NCBI GenBank assembly: GCA_027068915.1
Contig: JAMOLT010000010.1
Coordinates: forward strand, 434,001 to 498,000
Source of the DNA: Sedimenticola sp.
Lineage (GTDB): Bacteria > Pseudomonadota > Gammaproteobacteria > Chromatiales > Chromatiaceae
Direction: 5' to 3'
Length of the DNA stretch: 64,000 nucleotides
This document shows positions 11,668-22,038 of the stretch, in pieces. The position numbers were made by a program, and so were the translations under genes. The notes below the pieces were generated by a model. That model ran no database searches. It worked only from the letters and a program-made list of their open reading frames with translations, and was not told where the DNA came from. The first letter of the stretch is position 1; every line of letters begins with the position of its first letter.

Positions 11668-12804
11668 ATGCGATTGCCATTACATACATTGCTGCCCCTT
11701 TTCCTGTTGCTGTCAGTCCTCGGCCAGACACAGGCAGCCGTGCCTGTCCCGCCGCAGATTGCGGCCACGGGCCATCTGCTGGTGGATTTCCACAGCGGCG
11801 AAGTGCTGGCGGAGAACAACGCCGACAAACGCCTGGAGCCCGCCAGCCTGACCAAGATCATGACCGCCTACACCGTATTCAAGGAGCTGGAAGAGGGAAA
11901 CATCACCCTCAACGACCAGGTGCTGGTGAGCAAAAAGGCCTGGAAAACCCCCGGATCACGTATGTTTATCGAGGTGGGCAAACGGGTGTCTGTGGACGAC
12001 CTTATCCATGGCATGATCATCTCCTCGGGAAATGACGCCTGCGTAGCCCTGGCGGAACACGTCGCCGGCAGCGAGGAGTCCTTTGCGGCACTGATGAACA
12101 AGCACGCCCTGGAGCTGGGCATGGAGAACTCCCATTTCACCAATTCCACCGGCCTGCCGGATCCCAATCTCTACACCACACCGGAAGACATCCTCAAGGT
12201 CACCCGGGCCATCATCAGGGAGTTCCCTCAGTTCTATCCCCTGTACTCTATCAAGGAATACAGCTACAACGGCATCAAGCAGAAGAACCGCAATCTCCTG
12301 CTGTGGCGCGACGCCAGCGTGGACGGGGTCAAGACCGGCCACACCGAGGCGGCGGGCTACTGCCTTGTCACCTCCGCCAAGCGCGATAACATGCGTCTGA
12401 TGTCCGCGGTCATGGGCACCGCCAGCGATGAAGCCCGGGCCAAAGAAAGCCAGACCCTGCTGAATTTCGGCTTCCGCTTCTTTCAGACTCACCGCCTGTT
12501 CAATGCCCGCCAGCCGCTCAAGGAGCTGCGCGTGTGGAAAGGAGACAGCGACCATCTGAATCTGGGACTGGAAGAAGATCTCTACATCACCATTCCCCGC
12601 GGAAGCTACGACAAACTGGTAGCGAGAATCCGCATCGAGAACAACATCCTGGCGCCGGTTTCCCAGGGGCAGGTGCTGGGCCGGGTGATTCTCGAGCATG
12701 ACGGGGAAACCATCAAGGAAGCACCCCTGGTGGCGCTGCACGATGTACGCGAAGGCGGCATCATCCATAACCTGATTGATCAGGTGTTGATGGTTTTTCA
12801 CTAA
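11668..12804 (+). CDS. dacA: Serine-type D-Ala-D-Ala carboxypeptidase (PBP5/6 type)
   Basis: A periplasmic DD-carboxypeptidase that trims pentapeptide stems. The 378-residue protein has a Sec signal peptide, catalytic Ser60 in EPASLTKIM, SGN near 119 (IISSGNDACVAL) and KTG near 222 (DGVKTGHTEAAGY). The all-beta C-terminal domain (about 280-365) ends in a short helix (GGIIHNLIDQVLMVF) that matches the amphipathic membrane anchor of PBP5/6. It lies 35 bases after rlpA. Confidence 0.96.
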   Translation: MRLPLHTLLPLFLLLSVLGQTQAAVPVPPQIAATGHLLVDFHSGEVLAENNADKRLEPASLTKIMTAYTVFKELEEGNITLNDQVLVSKKAWKTPGSRMFIEVGKRVSVDDLIHGMIISSGNDACVALAEHVAGSEESFAALMNKHALELGMENSHFTNSTGLPDPNLYTTPEDILKVTRAIIREFPQFYPLYSIKEYSYNGIKQKNRNLLLWRDASVDGVKTGHTEAAGYCLVTSAKRDNMRLMSAVMGTASDEARAKESQTLLNFGFRFFQTHRLFNARQPLKELRVWKGDSDHLNLGLEEDLYITIPRGSYDKLVARIRIENNILAPVSQGQVLGRVILEHDGETIKEAPLVALHDVREGGIIHNLIDQVLMVFH

Positions 12805-12826
12805 CCTCTGCTTCCAGCCTGTCATT

Positions 12827-13702
12827 ATGTCTGAACTGATTTATCTGAACGGCGAATTCATTCCCCAGGAAAACGCCTGTGTTTCTGTAATGGATCGCGG
12901 CTTCCTGTTTGGCGACGGCGTATACGAAGTGATTCCCGCCTACGCAGGGCAACCCTTCCGCCTCCGCGAGCACCTGCGGCGCCTCGACGCCAGCCTGGAG
13001 GGGATTCGCATGTCACCGCCCCTGGATGAGGATCAGTGGCGTGACATTTTGCAGCGGCTGCTGGCACAACGGGGCGATGCGGATCAGCAGATCTACCTGC
13101 AGATCACCCGCGGCGCCTATGGCAAGCGCCTGCACACCATCCCGGAAGACATAAACCCCACGGTAATGGCCTTCGCCACGGAGCTTGCCCGCCGCGATCC
13201 GGAACTGGTAAAACAGGGCATGAGCGTCATCACCCTGGATGACATCCGCTGGGATCGCTGCAACATCAAGGCGATTACCCTGCTGGCGAACATCCTCTCC
13301 CAGCAGCAGGCACGAGACGAGGGCGCCCAGGAGGCGATTCTGGTGCGCGACGGCCAAGCCAATGAAGGCACAGCCTCCAACCTGTTCATCGTCAAGGACA
13401 ATCTCATTATCACCCCCCCCAAGAGCCGGCATTTGCTGCCCGGCATCACCCGGGATCTGGTGCTGGAGCTAGCGAGGGACGCCGGTTTGCCCTATGCGGA
13501 AGCCAGTATCTCCGTGGAGGAGCTGGAAGCCGCGGAGGAGATCTGGATCACCAGCTCCACCAAGGAAGTAATGCCGGTCACCCGCCTCAACGGCCACCCG
13601 GTTGACAACGGGCATCCCGGCCCCATGTGGGAGAAGATGGACGCCTTGTACGCCGCGTGCAAGGCGCGCCTGCGTTTACGCAGCTCCTCGCCGGAGGATT
13701 GA
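12827..13702 (+). CDS. dat: D-amino-acid transaminase (PLP class IV)
   Basis: A cytoplasmic class-IV aminotransferase that interconverts D-amino acids and 2-oxo acids, for example D-Ala and D-Glu. The 291-residue protein starts SELIYLNGEFIPQE and has the DRGFLFGDGVYEVI motif, the PLP Lys in RCNIKAITLLANIL and EGTASNLFIVKDN. These favour the D-amino-acid subfamily over IlvE, though substrate cannot be fixed by reading. Placed just after dacA, it could recycle released D-Ala. The ybeD start follows at 2 bases. Confidence 0.88.
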   Translation: MSELIYLNGEFIPQENACVSVMDRGFLFGDGVYEVIPAYAGQPFRLREHLRRLDASLEGIRMSPPLDEDQWRDILQRLLAQRGDADQQIYLQITRGAYGKRLHTIPEDINPTVMAFATELARRDPELVKQGMSVITLDDIRWDRCNIKAITLLANILSQQQARDEGAQEAILVRDGQANEGTASNLFIVKDNLIITPPKSRHLLPGITRDLVLELARDAGLPYAEASISVEELEAAEEIWITSSTKEVMPVTRLNGHPVDNGHPGPMWEKMDALYAACKARLRLRSSSPED

Positions 13703-13703
13703 T

Positions 13704-13979
13704 ATGGCCGAACACAGAAAAGAACCCGCAGGCATGGCGTTTCCCTGCCACTTCCGCATCAAGGCCATGGGCCTGGACGAGGACGACTTCGACGCCCTGG
13801 TGGTGCAAATCGTCCGCCGCCACTGCCCGGATATTTCCGAAGGCGCGGTAAGCCTCAAGCCCAGCAAGAACGGAAAATATGTTTCCGTCACCGTGGACAT
13901 CGAAGCACAGAGCCGGGCGCATCTGGACGCCATCTACGACGATCTGACAGCCCATGACCGGGTGCTGATGCGCCTCTGA
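13704..13979 (+). CDS. ybeD: YbeD/DUF493 ferredoxin-fold protein
   Basis: A 91-residue cytoplasmic protein of the DUF493 (YbeD) family. The GGAGGAT ribosome site ahead of ATG 13704 fixes the start. The family segments [27 protein letters not shown] and RVLMRL are visible. In many proteobacteria ybeD sits between a D-Ala carboxypeptidase and lipB, exactly as here; a regulatory role next to lipoylation is proposed from context only. Its stop overlaps the lipB start by one base. Confidence 0.92.
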   Translation: MAEHRKEPAGMAFPCHFRIKAMGLDEDDFDALVVQIVRRHCPDISEGAVSLKPSKNGKYVSVTVDIEAQSRAHLDAIYDDLTAHDRVLMRL

Positions 13980-14614
13980 TGCAGCCGGTGATCCTGCGCT
14001 GGCTCGGTCTTCGGGACTATGAGCAGACCTGGCGGGAGATGCGCGCCTTCACCGACCGGCGCACCCCTCAAACGCTTTCAGAGATCTGGCTGCTGGAGCA
14101 TGCACCCGTGTTCACCCAGGGGCAGGCAGGCAAGGCCGAGCATATTCTCGACCCCGGCATCATCCCGGTAGTCCACAGCGACCGCGGCGGGCAGGTCACC
14201 TATCATGGCCCCGGCCAGCTGGTGATGTACCTGCTGCTGGATCTCAAGGCCGTCAACAAGGGCATTCGCGGCCTGGTCAGCTGTATGGAAGATACCGTCA
14301 TCCAGTTGCTCGCGGATCACGGCATCGAGGCGGCGGCAAGACCACAGGCCCCGGGCGTCTATGTGGACGAAAAAAAAATCGCCGCCCTGGGGCTGCGGGT
14401 GCGCAAGGGGTACACTTACCATGGCCTGGCGCTGAATCTGGACATGGATCTGGCACCTTTCGAACGCATTCATCCCTGCGGTCATGCGGGGCAGCAGGTG
14501 ACCCGGCTCAAGGATCTTGGCGTAGACCTGAAAGCATCGCAGGCCGGCAGCAAGCTGGCCGGCATTCTCTGCAGCCGCCTCAACCTGGAACCCCGATGGA
14601 ACGCCCATGACTGA
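13979..14614 (+). CDS. lipB: Octanoyl-ACP:protein N-octanoyltransferase
   Basis: LipB transfers octanoate from acyl carrier protein to the lipoyl domains of E2 and GcvH. In the 211-residue protein, [19 protein letters not shown], the catalytic Lys region [13 protein letters not shown] and the catalytic Cys in IHPCGHAG are present. The ATG overlaps the ybeD stop (TGATG), and lipA begins inside its 3' end. Confidence 0.96.
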   Translation: MQPVILRWLGLRDYEQTWREMRAFTDRRTPQTLSEIWLLEHAPVFTQGQAGKAEHILDPGIIPVVHSDRGGQVTYHGPGQLVMYLLLDLKAVNKGIRGLVSCMEDTVIQLLADHGIEAAARPQAPGVYVDEKKIAALGLRVRKGYTYHGLALNLDMDLAPFERIHPCGHAGQQVTRLKDLGVDLKASQAGSKLAGILCSRLNLEPRWNAHD

Positions 14615-15575
14615 CGACTACCGCGCACCTTCACGCAGCAAGAACAGCACCCATCAGCGGGGCAAGGACAAGCTCAGCCGCATTCCGGTGAAGGTGCAAG
14701 CCGCCACGGAGCTGCCCCGCAAGCCGGACTGGATTCGCGCCCGCGCTCCCCAGGGGCCGGGGGTCAGCCGCATCCGCAAGATCCTGCGGGAGCACAAGCT
14801 TTCCTCCGTCTGTGAAGAGGCTCAGTGCCCCAACCTGGGAGAGTGCTTCACCCACGGCACCGCCACCTTCATGATCATGGGCGACATATGCACCCGGCGC
14901 TGCCCCTTTTGCGATGTGGCCCATGGCCGCCCCGAACCCCTGGACGCGGACGAGCCCCGGCAACTGGCGCAGGCCATCCAGGAAATGGCCCTCAAGTATG
15001 TGGTGGTGACTTCCGTGGACAGGGATGACCTGAGGGACGGCGGCGCCGGTCACTACCGGGACTGCCTGCTTGCGATCCGCCAGCATACCCCGGAAACCAC
15101 CATCGAGATTCTGGTGCCGGATTTTCGCGGGCGCATGGAGATCGCCCTGGAGATCCTGGCGCAGGCGCCGCCCGACGTATTCAACCACAACCTGGAAACC
15201 GTGCCCCGCCTGTACCGCCAGTCCCGCCCGGGCGCGGATTATGCCTGGTCGCTAAAACTGCTGCAGGAATTCAAGGCCCGCCATCCCCGGCTGCCCACCA
15301 AATCCGGTATCATGCTGGGCTTGGGGGAGGAACCAGAAGAAGTGGAAGAGGTGATGAAGGATCTGAGAAGCCACGGCGTGGACATGCTCACCCTGGGACA
15401 ATATCTGCAACCGAGCCGGGAGCATCTGCCCGTTTCCCGCTTCGTTCCCCCGGAAGAATTCGAGCAGCTGCGGCAGCTGGGCGAATCCATGGGTTTTTCC
15501 AATGTGGCCAGCGGCCCCATGGTGCGCTCTTCCTACCATGCAGATCTGCAGGCAAACCCCATATTGAAACGATGA
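14607..15575 (+). CDS. lipA: Lipoyl synthase (radical SAM)
   Basis: LipA inserts two sulfurs into protein-bound octanoate. The 322-residue protein carries both iron-sulfur sites: the auxiliary cluster [12 protein letters not shown] (about residues 71-82) and the radical-SAM CTRRCPFC (about 97-104), plus the C-terminal RSSY ligand motif. [15 protein letters not shown] and GLGEEPEEV are family signatures. It overlaps lipB by 8 bases; lipB and lipA together supply the complete endogenous lipoate route. Confidence 0.97.
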   Translation: MTDDYRAPSRSKNSTHQRGKDKLSRIPVKVQAATELPRKPDWIRARAPQGPGVSRIRKILREHKLSSVCEEAQCPNLGECFTHGTATFMIMGDICTRRCPFCDVAHGRPEPLDADEPRQLAQAIQEMALKYVVVTSVDRDDLRDGGAGHYRDCLLAIRQHTPETTIEILVPDFRGRMEIALEILAQAPPDVFNHNLETVPRLYRQSRPGADYAWSLKLLQEFKARHPRLPTKSGIMLGLGEEPEEVEEVMKDLRSHGVDMLTLGQYLQPSREHLPVSRFVPPEEFEQLRQLGESMGFSNVASGPMVRSSYHADLQANPILKR

Positions 15576-15595
15576 AGCGGAGAACACATTTGCTC

Positions 15596-16621
15596 ATGGA
15601 TAAGATACATACAGTCCTGGTAACAGGCGGCGCCGGCTATATCGGCTCTCACACCAATGTGGAATTGCTCAAGGCCGGTTATGAGGTGATCGTGCTGGAC
15701 AACCTGAGCAACAGCCAGTACACAGCCATCGAGCGGGTCGAGGAGATCAGCGGCGGAAAAATCACCTTTATCGAAGCCGACTTGCGCAACAAAGACGATA
15801 CCCGGGCGGTATTCGGGAAACACGCCATCGATGCGGTCATCCACTTTGCCGGGCTGAAGGCGGTGGGGGAATCGGTAAACATTCCCATCCCCTACTACCA
15901 GAACAATATCGGCGGCACCCTCAACCTCCTGGAAGCCATGAACGATGCCGGGGTGAAGAACCTGGTGTTCAGCTCGTCAGCGACGGTCTATGGCGAACCG
16001 GCCTCTCTTCCCATTACAGAGGATTTTCCGGTTTCCGCCACCAATCCCTACGGGCGCTCCAAGCTCATCATCGAGGAAATGCTGGCGGACATCCACAAGT
16101 CGGACCCGCGCTGGAATATCGCCCGCTTACGCTACTTCAATCCCGTAGGCGCTCACGAAAGCGGCAGGATAGGCGAATCCCCCAATGATATTCCCAACAA
16201 CCTGATGCCCTATATCAGCCAGGTGGCGGTGGGCAAGCTGGAAGCCCTGTCGGTTTTCGGCAGCGACTATCCCACCGTGGACGGCACCGGGGTCAGGGAC
16301 TATATCCATGTCGTGGATCTGGCCAAGGGGCATATCAAGGCGCTGGAAAAACTGGCGGGCAACCCCGGATTGCTTACCTATAATCTCGGCACCGGGCAGG
16401 GCTATTCGGTACTGGAAATGGTGGCGGCCTTCGAGAAGGCCAGCGACCAGCCAGTGCCCTACCGGCTTGTACCCCGGCGCGAGGGTGATATCGCCACCTG
16501 TTATGCCGACCCCGGACTCGCCGCGCGGGAGTTGGGCTGGCGGGCGGAAAAAGGCATTGCGGAAATGTGCGAGGACAGCTGGCGCTGGCAATACAACAAT
16601 CCCCAGGGGTATGCCGAATAA
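15596..16621 (+). CDS. galE: UDP-glucose 4-epimerase
   Basis: A short-chain dehydrogenase-type epimerase that interconverts UDP-glucose and UDP-galactose for surface glycans. It has the NAD motif [16 protein letters not shown], the SSSATVYGE serine segment, the YxxxK catalytic pair in NPYGRSK, and [14 protein letters not shown] 15596 gives 341 residues, the usual size. An in-frame ATG at 15572, overlapping the lipA stop, would add eight residues; neither has an ideal ribosome site. The MITE-like element begins 8 bases after the stop. Confidence 0.93.
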   Translation: MDKIHTVLVTGGAGYIGSHTNVELLKAGYEVIVLDNLSNSQYTAIERVEEISGGKITFIEADLRNKDDTRAVFGKHAIDAVIHFAGLKAVGESVNIPIPYYQNNIGGTLNLLEAMNDAGVKNLVFSSSATVYGEPASLPITEDFPVSATNPYGRSKLIIEEMLADIHKSDPRWNIARLRYFNPVGAHESGRIGESPNDIPNNLMPYISQVAVGKLEALSVFGSDYPTVDGTGVRDYIHVVDLAKGHIKALEKLAGNPGLLTYNLGTGQGYSVLEMVAAFEKASDQPVPYRLVPRREGDIATCYADPGLAARELGWRAEKGIAEMCEDSWRWQYNNPQGYAE

Positions 16622-16628
16622 CAGGCCC

Positions 16629-16897
16629 TAGTGTACTGCGTCGGAATTAAAGGCCCTTTCAGTGAGTCACAATGCGGCCAGATGCAAGGCGTACTCACAC
16701 AGGAAGGGCCGCCCCCTTTCAAGTGAGTACAACACCGCAGATGGCCGCATTGTGGCTCACCCGAAGGGAGCCCCCCAAAAGCGCCAGGACGGTGTTGGGG
16801 TACTTGCCAAGGGAGCAACCATTGCCTGCGCACCCCGCCTTGTCCTGGCACTTTTGGGGGGCTCTGAAAGAGCCTTTAATTCCGACGCAGTACACTA
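16629..16897. mobile_element. MITE-like element, intact copy (269 bp, 34-bp terminal inverted repeats)
   Basis: The ends at 16629-16662 and 16864-16897 are inverted copies of 34 bases with a single mismatch, starting TAGTGTACTGCGTCGGAATT. The flanking CTAG at both ends suggests a short target duplication, perhaps TA or CTA. Inside lie three nested hairpins: a 19-base pair of arms (GTGAGTCACAATGCGG type, about 16661 and 16743), a GTACTCAC/GTGAGTAC stem (about 16689 and 16722), and a 22-base pair with AGCCCCCCAAAAG (about 16771 and 16841). It encodes no credible protein. Other copies lie at 39.2, 45.2 and 49.5 kb, with a remnant near 32.95 kb. Confidence 0.85.
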
Positions 16898-17929
16898 GCC
16901 CGCATCCGGAAGATGCAGGTCATAGCGCTCCATCAGGTAGCACAGGCAGTCCTGGCGAATCACCGCCTCGTTTCTGGTGAGCATGGAAGGCATCACCGGG
17001 GTGCGCGTGCGCAGCTCACCATTTTCCACCGAAAAATAACGGGTGGCCACATCATGGTTTGCTTCGTTTTTCACCTCCAGGGGGATATCCAGGCCCTTGC
17101 CCACCCTGCCGAAACAGGTGCCTGCGGGAATCTCCCGGAAGTTCAACACCTCCAGATCATCCAGCAGGCACAGATCATAATTCTGGCAGCCGAAGCCAAA
17201 ACTGACTTCCGGAGGGATTTTCACGATAGCTACGGTGTGATAAAGATTCAGATCATGGGGTGAGATGGCATGCGCAGGGTGCTTCGCCAGGTGCAGGCAG
17301 GCGTCCAGATATTCACTGGCATGCTGCACGCCATGCACCTGGCCGACCTTACCGCATTCCAGGGTCACCGCGGGGCAGAGTTCGGTCATAGCCATGGACT
17401 GCACACCCTTGGGACGGGTGAAGTACACCACAGTGCGACTGAACATGGCCGCCAGATGCAGCGATTCCGTGCGCACCACATTGACGCAGGCATAGTGCGG
17501 GTTGAGGCCGGTGTTGTTGTGCACATCCACACTGGCGAAGACGCCCTTTTTCGCCATGGCATCGACGATGCTTTCCATCATGGCGTGCTCTGCGGTACGG
17601 GGCAGCTCACTGCCCGGCCAGACCCGGTTGTAGTCCGGCTGTCCCGCCAGTCTGCGCATGTTGACCGCCGCCGCCGAGGTATTGCCGATGAACAGGGACA
17701 GGGAGCGAGGCAGTTCCTGGTCACCGCCGCCCGGCCGGTATTTGCGCAGCAAATGGCGCACGGCTTCCCAGCCCACATCTTCGTTACCATGCATGAGTAC
17801 CGACATGAACAACGGCGCTTCCCGCCGTCCCTGCAGGTGAATCAGGGTGGGGCCACCGAGAAAGGCATGCAAATCCCTTGCAGGCAAATCCAGCAGTCCC
17901 TTGGGAAGTTCGCAAAGTTCAGCATACAT
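16895..17929 (-). CDS. Succinylglutamate desuccinylase/aspartoacylase-like M14 deacylase
   Basis: A zinc amidohydrolase of the AstE/AspA group. The 344-residue protein starts MYAELCELPKG; GGAAGA about 7 bases upstream supports ATG 17929. Zn-site motifs are visible: VLMHGNEDVGWEA (His, Glu), then SVDVHNNTG with the third His, and VTLECGKVG with a likely catalytic Glu. Substrate is unknown: it is not in an arginine-degradation operon but sits 2 bases after the GCS2-type ligase, suggesting the pair makes and breaks the same amide. Its TAG stop is the outer end of the MITE-like element. Confidence 0.82.
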   Translation of the reverse strand: MYAELCELPKGLLDLPARDLHAFLGGPTLIHLQGRREAPLFMSVLMHGNEDVGWEAVRHLLRKYRPGGGDQELPRSLSLFIGNTSAAAVNMRRLAGQPDYNRVWPGSELPRTAEHAMMESIVDAMAKKGVFASVDVHNNTGLNPHYACVNVVRTESLHLAAMFSRTVVYFTRPKGVQSMAMTELCPAVTLECGKVGQVHGVQHASEYLDACLHLAKHPAHAISPHDLNLYHTVAIVKIPPEVSFGFGCQNYDLCLLDDLEVLNFREIPAGTCFGRVGKGLDIPLEVKNEANHDVATRYFSVENGELRTRTPVMPSMLTRNEAVIRQDCLCYLMERYDLHLPDAG

Positions 17930-17931
17930 AA

Positions 17932-19349
17932 TCAGATCTTCCAGGCAGAAACGGGCTGGGCGCTGTCCTGACGCATCCGGTAGGTGCGTACCATGGCAGG
18001 AAAATCCTTGCCGTTGCGGGAGATCCATTCGCGCTGCCAGCGGGCTCCGGTCTGGCGGCTGGCGGCGCGGGCTTCGATGATGTCCAGCCAGCGGTCGGCC
18101 TCCTGTGTGCCAATCCCCAGACGCAACAGCCCGGCCCGCGCCTGGGGAATGAGCTTTTGCAGACACAGGTCAGCAACACTGCCTTCCTGTCCGTCGAACC
18201 AGACGATCCGGGCGTCCAGCCCGCGGCAGGCGCTGCTGTAGAAATTCTCCTTGGCGTCGATGAAGGGCAGGCGGGCTTCCGCATCCTTTTCCATGGCCAT
18301 GAGTTCCTGGGTCAGCCCGAAATAAAATGCCGCATTGGCAATGACATCGAGTATGGAAGGGCCGCTCGGAATCACCCGGTGCTCGATGCGGATATGCGCC
18401 TTGCCGTTCTCTGAAATACCGACCAGCGGCCGGTTCCAGCGCCAGATGGTGCCGTTATGCAGGCGCAGGTGGGCCAGGGATTCCACCGGTTCATCCATGA
18501 GCTGGGGCAACAGCACCGGATAGCGGTCACGGTTGGCCTCGAAGCACTCCATGATGGAATGCTCCGCATAGCGCACGCCGAAGGTGACGCGCTTGGAATA
18601 ATCGCTGGCGCCCACAGCCACGGACTGCTCGAACAGGGGGATACGGGTTTCATCCCAGAGTTCATGCCCGAACAGAAAGGGCGAGTTGGCCGACAGGGCC
18701 ACCATGGGCGCGGAAATGATCTTGGAAAGGTTGTAGGCGCGGGCGGCCTGTTGCGGAGGAATCTTCAGATGAATCTGGAAGGAGGTGGTGGCCGCTTCCA
18801 GCATCACATCATCATGTTCCGCCACCAGATGCTCCCGGGCAAGAATGTCCAGGGCCAGGGGCTGGTCATTGCGCATGCGCAACACCTGCTCATTGAGCGC
18901 CTGATAACGCTGCATGGCGGAGATATTCTCCAGGCACAAGTCCGACTGCTGCACCGTAGGCAGGATGCCGATCATGAGCATGTGGGCCGCCTCCCGGTTC
19001 GCCGCCACCTCGCAGCGCTGCCAAAGCGCCGCCAGCTCCTCATGCATGTGATCAAACATGCCATCCGCAAAAGGCACGGGACAGGTATTGAGTTCCACAT
19101 TGAAAGTGGATAGCTCCGGCACCACCAGGGGATCATCCATATGCCGCAGAAAGGCCTGATTGACGGGAGAGGGAAGGCCCCGGTCGGTCACCAGCCAGGC
19201 TTCAATTTCACTGCCTGCCATGGCTTCTCCCTGGTCGAGAACACCATCCGCCATCCATTGTTCCAGCAGGGCGGTCTCTGCAATCACCCGATCCCGAAAA
19301 CGTTTGAAATCCTCCTCGGAAAAGCTGCTACGACTGATTTCCTGCCCCA

Positions 19350-19350
<1 letters not shown>
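17932..19350 (-). CDS. Glutamate-cysteine ligase family 2-like (GCS2) carboxylate-amine ligase
   Basis: A 472-residue ATP-dependent carboxylate-amine ligase. Visible features are an acidic metal/ATP-binding N-terminal part (MAGSEIEAWLVTDRG), STFNVELNTCPVPF, ATTSFQIHLKIP and HIRIEHRVIPSGPS, consistent with PF04107-type enzymes. It could make a gamma-glutamyl or other amide; true GshA activity cannot be claimed. The start overlaps the murU stop and the M14 deacylase follows at once, so murU, ligase and deacylase appear cotranscribed. Confidence 0.75.
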
Positions 19351-20033
<683 letters not shown>

Positions 20034-21296
20034 CTACTTTTTCTTCATGGAGCTGAAGAACTCTGCATTGGTTTTGGTGGATTTGAGCTTGTCATACAGG
20101 AATTCCATGGCGGCCAGTTCGTCCATGGGATGCAGGATCTTGCGCAGTATCCAGATTTTCTGCAATTCGGCTGCAGGAATCAGCAGTTCCTCGCGGCGGG
20201 TGCCGGAGCGGTTGATGTTGATGGCGGGAAAGACGCGCTTCTCGGCGATGCGCCTGTCCAGGTGCACTTCCATGTTGCCGGTGCCCTTGAATTCCTCGTA
20301 AATCACGTCATCCATGCGTGAACCGGTTTCCACCAGGGCAGTTGCCAGAATGGTCAGGGAGCCACCCTCCTCCACATTTCGCGCCGCACCAAAGAATCGC
20401 TTGGGTTTCTGCAGGGCGTTGGCGTCCACGCCGCCGGTGAGTACCTTGCCGGAAGAGGGAATGACCGTATTATAGGCCCGCGCCAGACGAGTGATGGAAT
20501 CGAGGAGGATCACCACATCACGGTTGTGTTCCACCAGGCGCTTGGCCTTGGCGATGACCATCTCCGCCACCTGCACATGGCGGGCGGCAGGCTCATCGAA
20601 GGTGGAGGAGATGACCTCCGCCCTGGATACCGAGCGCGCCATTTCCGTGACCTCTTCGGGACGCTCATCAATGAGCAGAATGATTAGATACACTTCAGGA
20701 TGGTTGTTGGCGATGGACTGGGCGATGTTTTGCATCATCATGGTCTTGCCCGCCTTCGGTGGGGACACGATCAGCCCGCGCTGCCCCTTGCCCACGGGCG
20801 CCACCAGCTCGATGGTGCGTACAGTAATATCTTCGGTGCTGCCATTGCCCATTTCCAGATGCAGGGATTCATTGGGAAACAGGGGGGTAAAGTTCTCGAA
20901 CAGGATTTTGCTCTTGGCTGACTCCGGCTTGTCATAGTTGATCTCATCGATCTTCAGCAGGGCAAAATAGCGTTCATTGTCCTTGGGCGGGCGGATGGTA
21001 CCGGTAATGGTGTCTCCGGTACGCAGGGCGAAGCGCCGGATCTGGCTGGGAGAGACATAGATGTCATCCGGCCCGGCAAGATAGGACGAGTCTGCCGATC
21101 GGAGGAAGCCGAAACCGTCCTGCAGAATCTCCAGTACACCTCCGCCGTGAATGTCTTCACCTTTTTTGGCATGCGCCTTGAGAATGGAAAATATAAGGTC
21201 CTGCTTGCGGGAACGGCCTGTGCCCTGGATTTTCATGGATTGTGCCAGCTCGGAAAGAGCGGGGACCGGCATTTGCTTGAGATCGTTAAGATTCAT
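20034..21296 (-). CDS. rho: Transcription termination factor Rho
   Basis: The hexameric RNA helicase for factor-dependent termination. ATG 21296 gives 420 residues, matching E. coli. The product begins [20 protein letters not shown], has the RNA-binding cold-shock-like domain ([20 protein letters not shown]), Walker [13 protein letters not shown], Walker [17 protein letters not shown] and Q/R-loop [20 protein letters not shown] 148-base leader separates it from trxA, room for the usual autoregulatory attenuation; no clear element was identified there. Confidence 0.97.
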   Translation of the reverse strand: MNLNDLKQMPVPALSELAQSMKIQGTGRSRKQDLIFSILKAHAKKGEDIHGGGVLEILQDGFGFLRSADSSYLAGPDDIYVSPSQIRRFALRTGDTITGTIRPPKDNERYFALLKIDEINYDKPESAKSKILFENFTPLFPNESLHLEMGNGSTEDITVRTIELVAPVGKGQRGLIVSPPKAGKTMMMQNIAQSIANNHPEVYLIILLIDERPEEVTEMARSVSRAEVISSTFDEPAARHVQVAEMVIAKAKRLVEHNRDVVILLDSITRLARAYNTVIPSSGKVLTGGVDANALQKPKRFFGAARNVEEGGSLTILATALVETGSRMDDVIYEEFKGTGNMEVHLDRRIAEKRVFPAININRSGTRREELLIPAAELQKIWILRKILHPMDELAAMEFLYDKLKSTKTNAEFFSSMKKK

Positions 21297-21444
21297 GGGT
21301 ATTTGATTTAGAAGAGTTGAGAAAAGAAGGTTAAAAAAGCTCCCGGACAATGAATTACCGGGGAATCAGAAATTTTGTAATGACGTACCGACTGCAGTAT
21401 TGACGTGAGCGCCATGGCGAATATTGCCATGGCACCCTGAAAAT

Positions 21445-21771
21445 TCAGAGATTGCTGTCGATGAAGGCGGTAAGCTGGGATTTGGATACTGCTCCCACCT
21501 TGGTGGCTTCAATTTCGCCGTTTTTGAACAACATCAATGTCGGAATGCCCCGAATACCATATGCAGGCGGGGTATCTGGATTGTCGTCGATGTTCAGCTT
21601 GGCTATTTTCAGCTTGCCCTCATATTCAGCAGCGATTTCATCCAGCACGGGCGCAATCATTTTGCAGGGCCCACACCATTCGGCCCAGTAGTCTACCAGC
21701 ACGGGTACCTCTGCCTTTAGCACTTCCTGTTCGAAAGTGTCGTCCGCCAATTGAACGATTTTGTCACTCAC
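21445..21771 (-). CDS. trxA: Thioredoxin 1
   Basis: A 108-residue cytoplasmic dithiol carrier with [10 protein letters not shown] at the active site, cis-Pro in [10 protein letters not shown] and normal length. It lies upstream of rho on the same strand, the order trxA-rho seen in E. coli, and diverges from rhlB across 267 bases. Confidence 0.97.
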   Translation of the reverse strand: MSDKIVQLADDTFEQEVLKAEVPVLVDYWAEWCGPCKMIAPVLDEIAAEYEGKLKIAKLNIDDNPDTPPAYGIRGIPTLMLFKNGEIEATKVGAVSKSQLTAFIDSNL

Positions 21772-22038
21772 TGACTATTTCTCCGGAAAAAATTAAAGTA
21801 AAGAATTTGCATCGTCTGAAGCAACGATGCCTTGATATGGATTCAATATGCGTATGTAAAAACTTCAAAGATGCAGTAGATGCGGGTCGCTTCCTGGCTT
21901 GATATTGCCAAAGAACCTGATCCGAAACGCCCCTATGTACGGATTTTGCCCTGACCGGGGTATGTTTTTCAAGTTTTTATTGCATTTGAGGCATGCTGGT
22001 CTACAGAAAAACTCTGTTTGCGGTATCCTTCCCCCGCT

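Noticed and set aside
16662-16864. Short open frames inside the MITE-like element
   Set aside because: They arise from inverted-repeat sequence, differ between copies, and lack ribosome sites.
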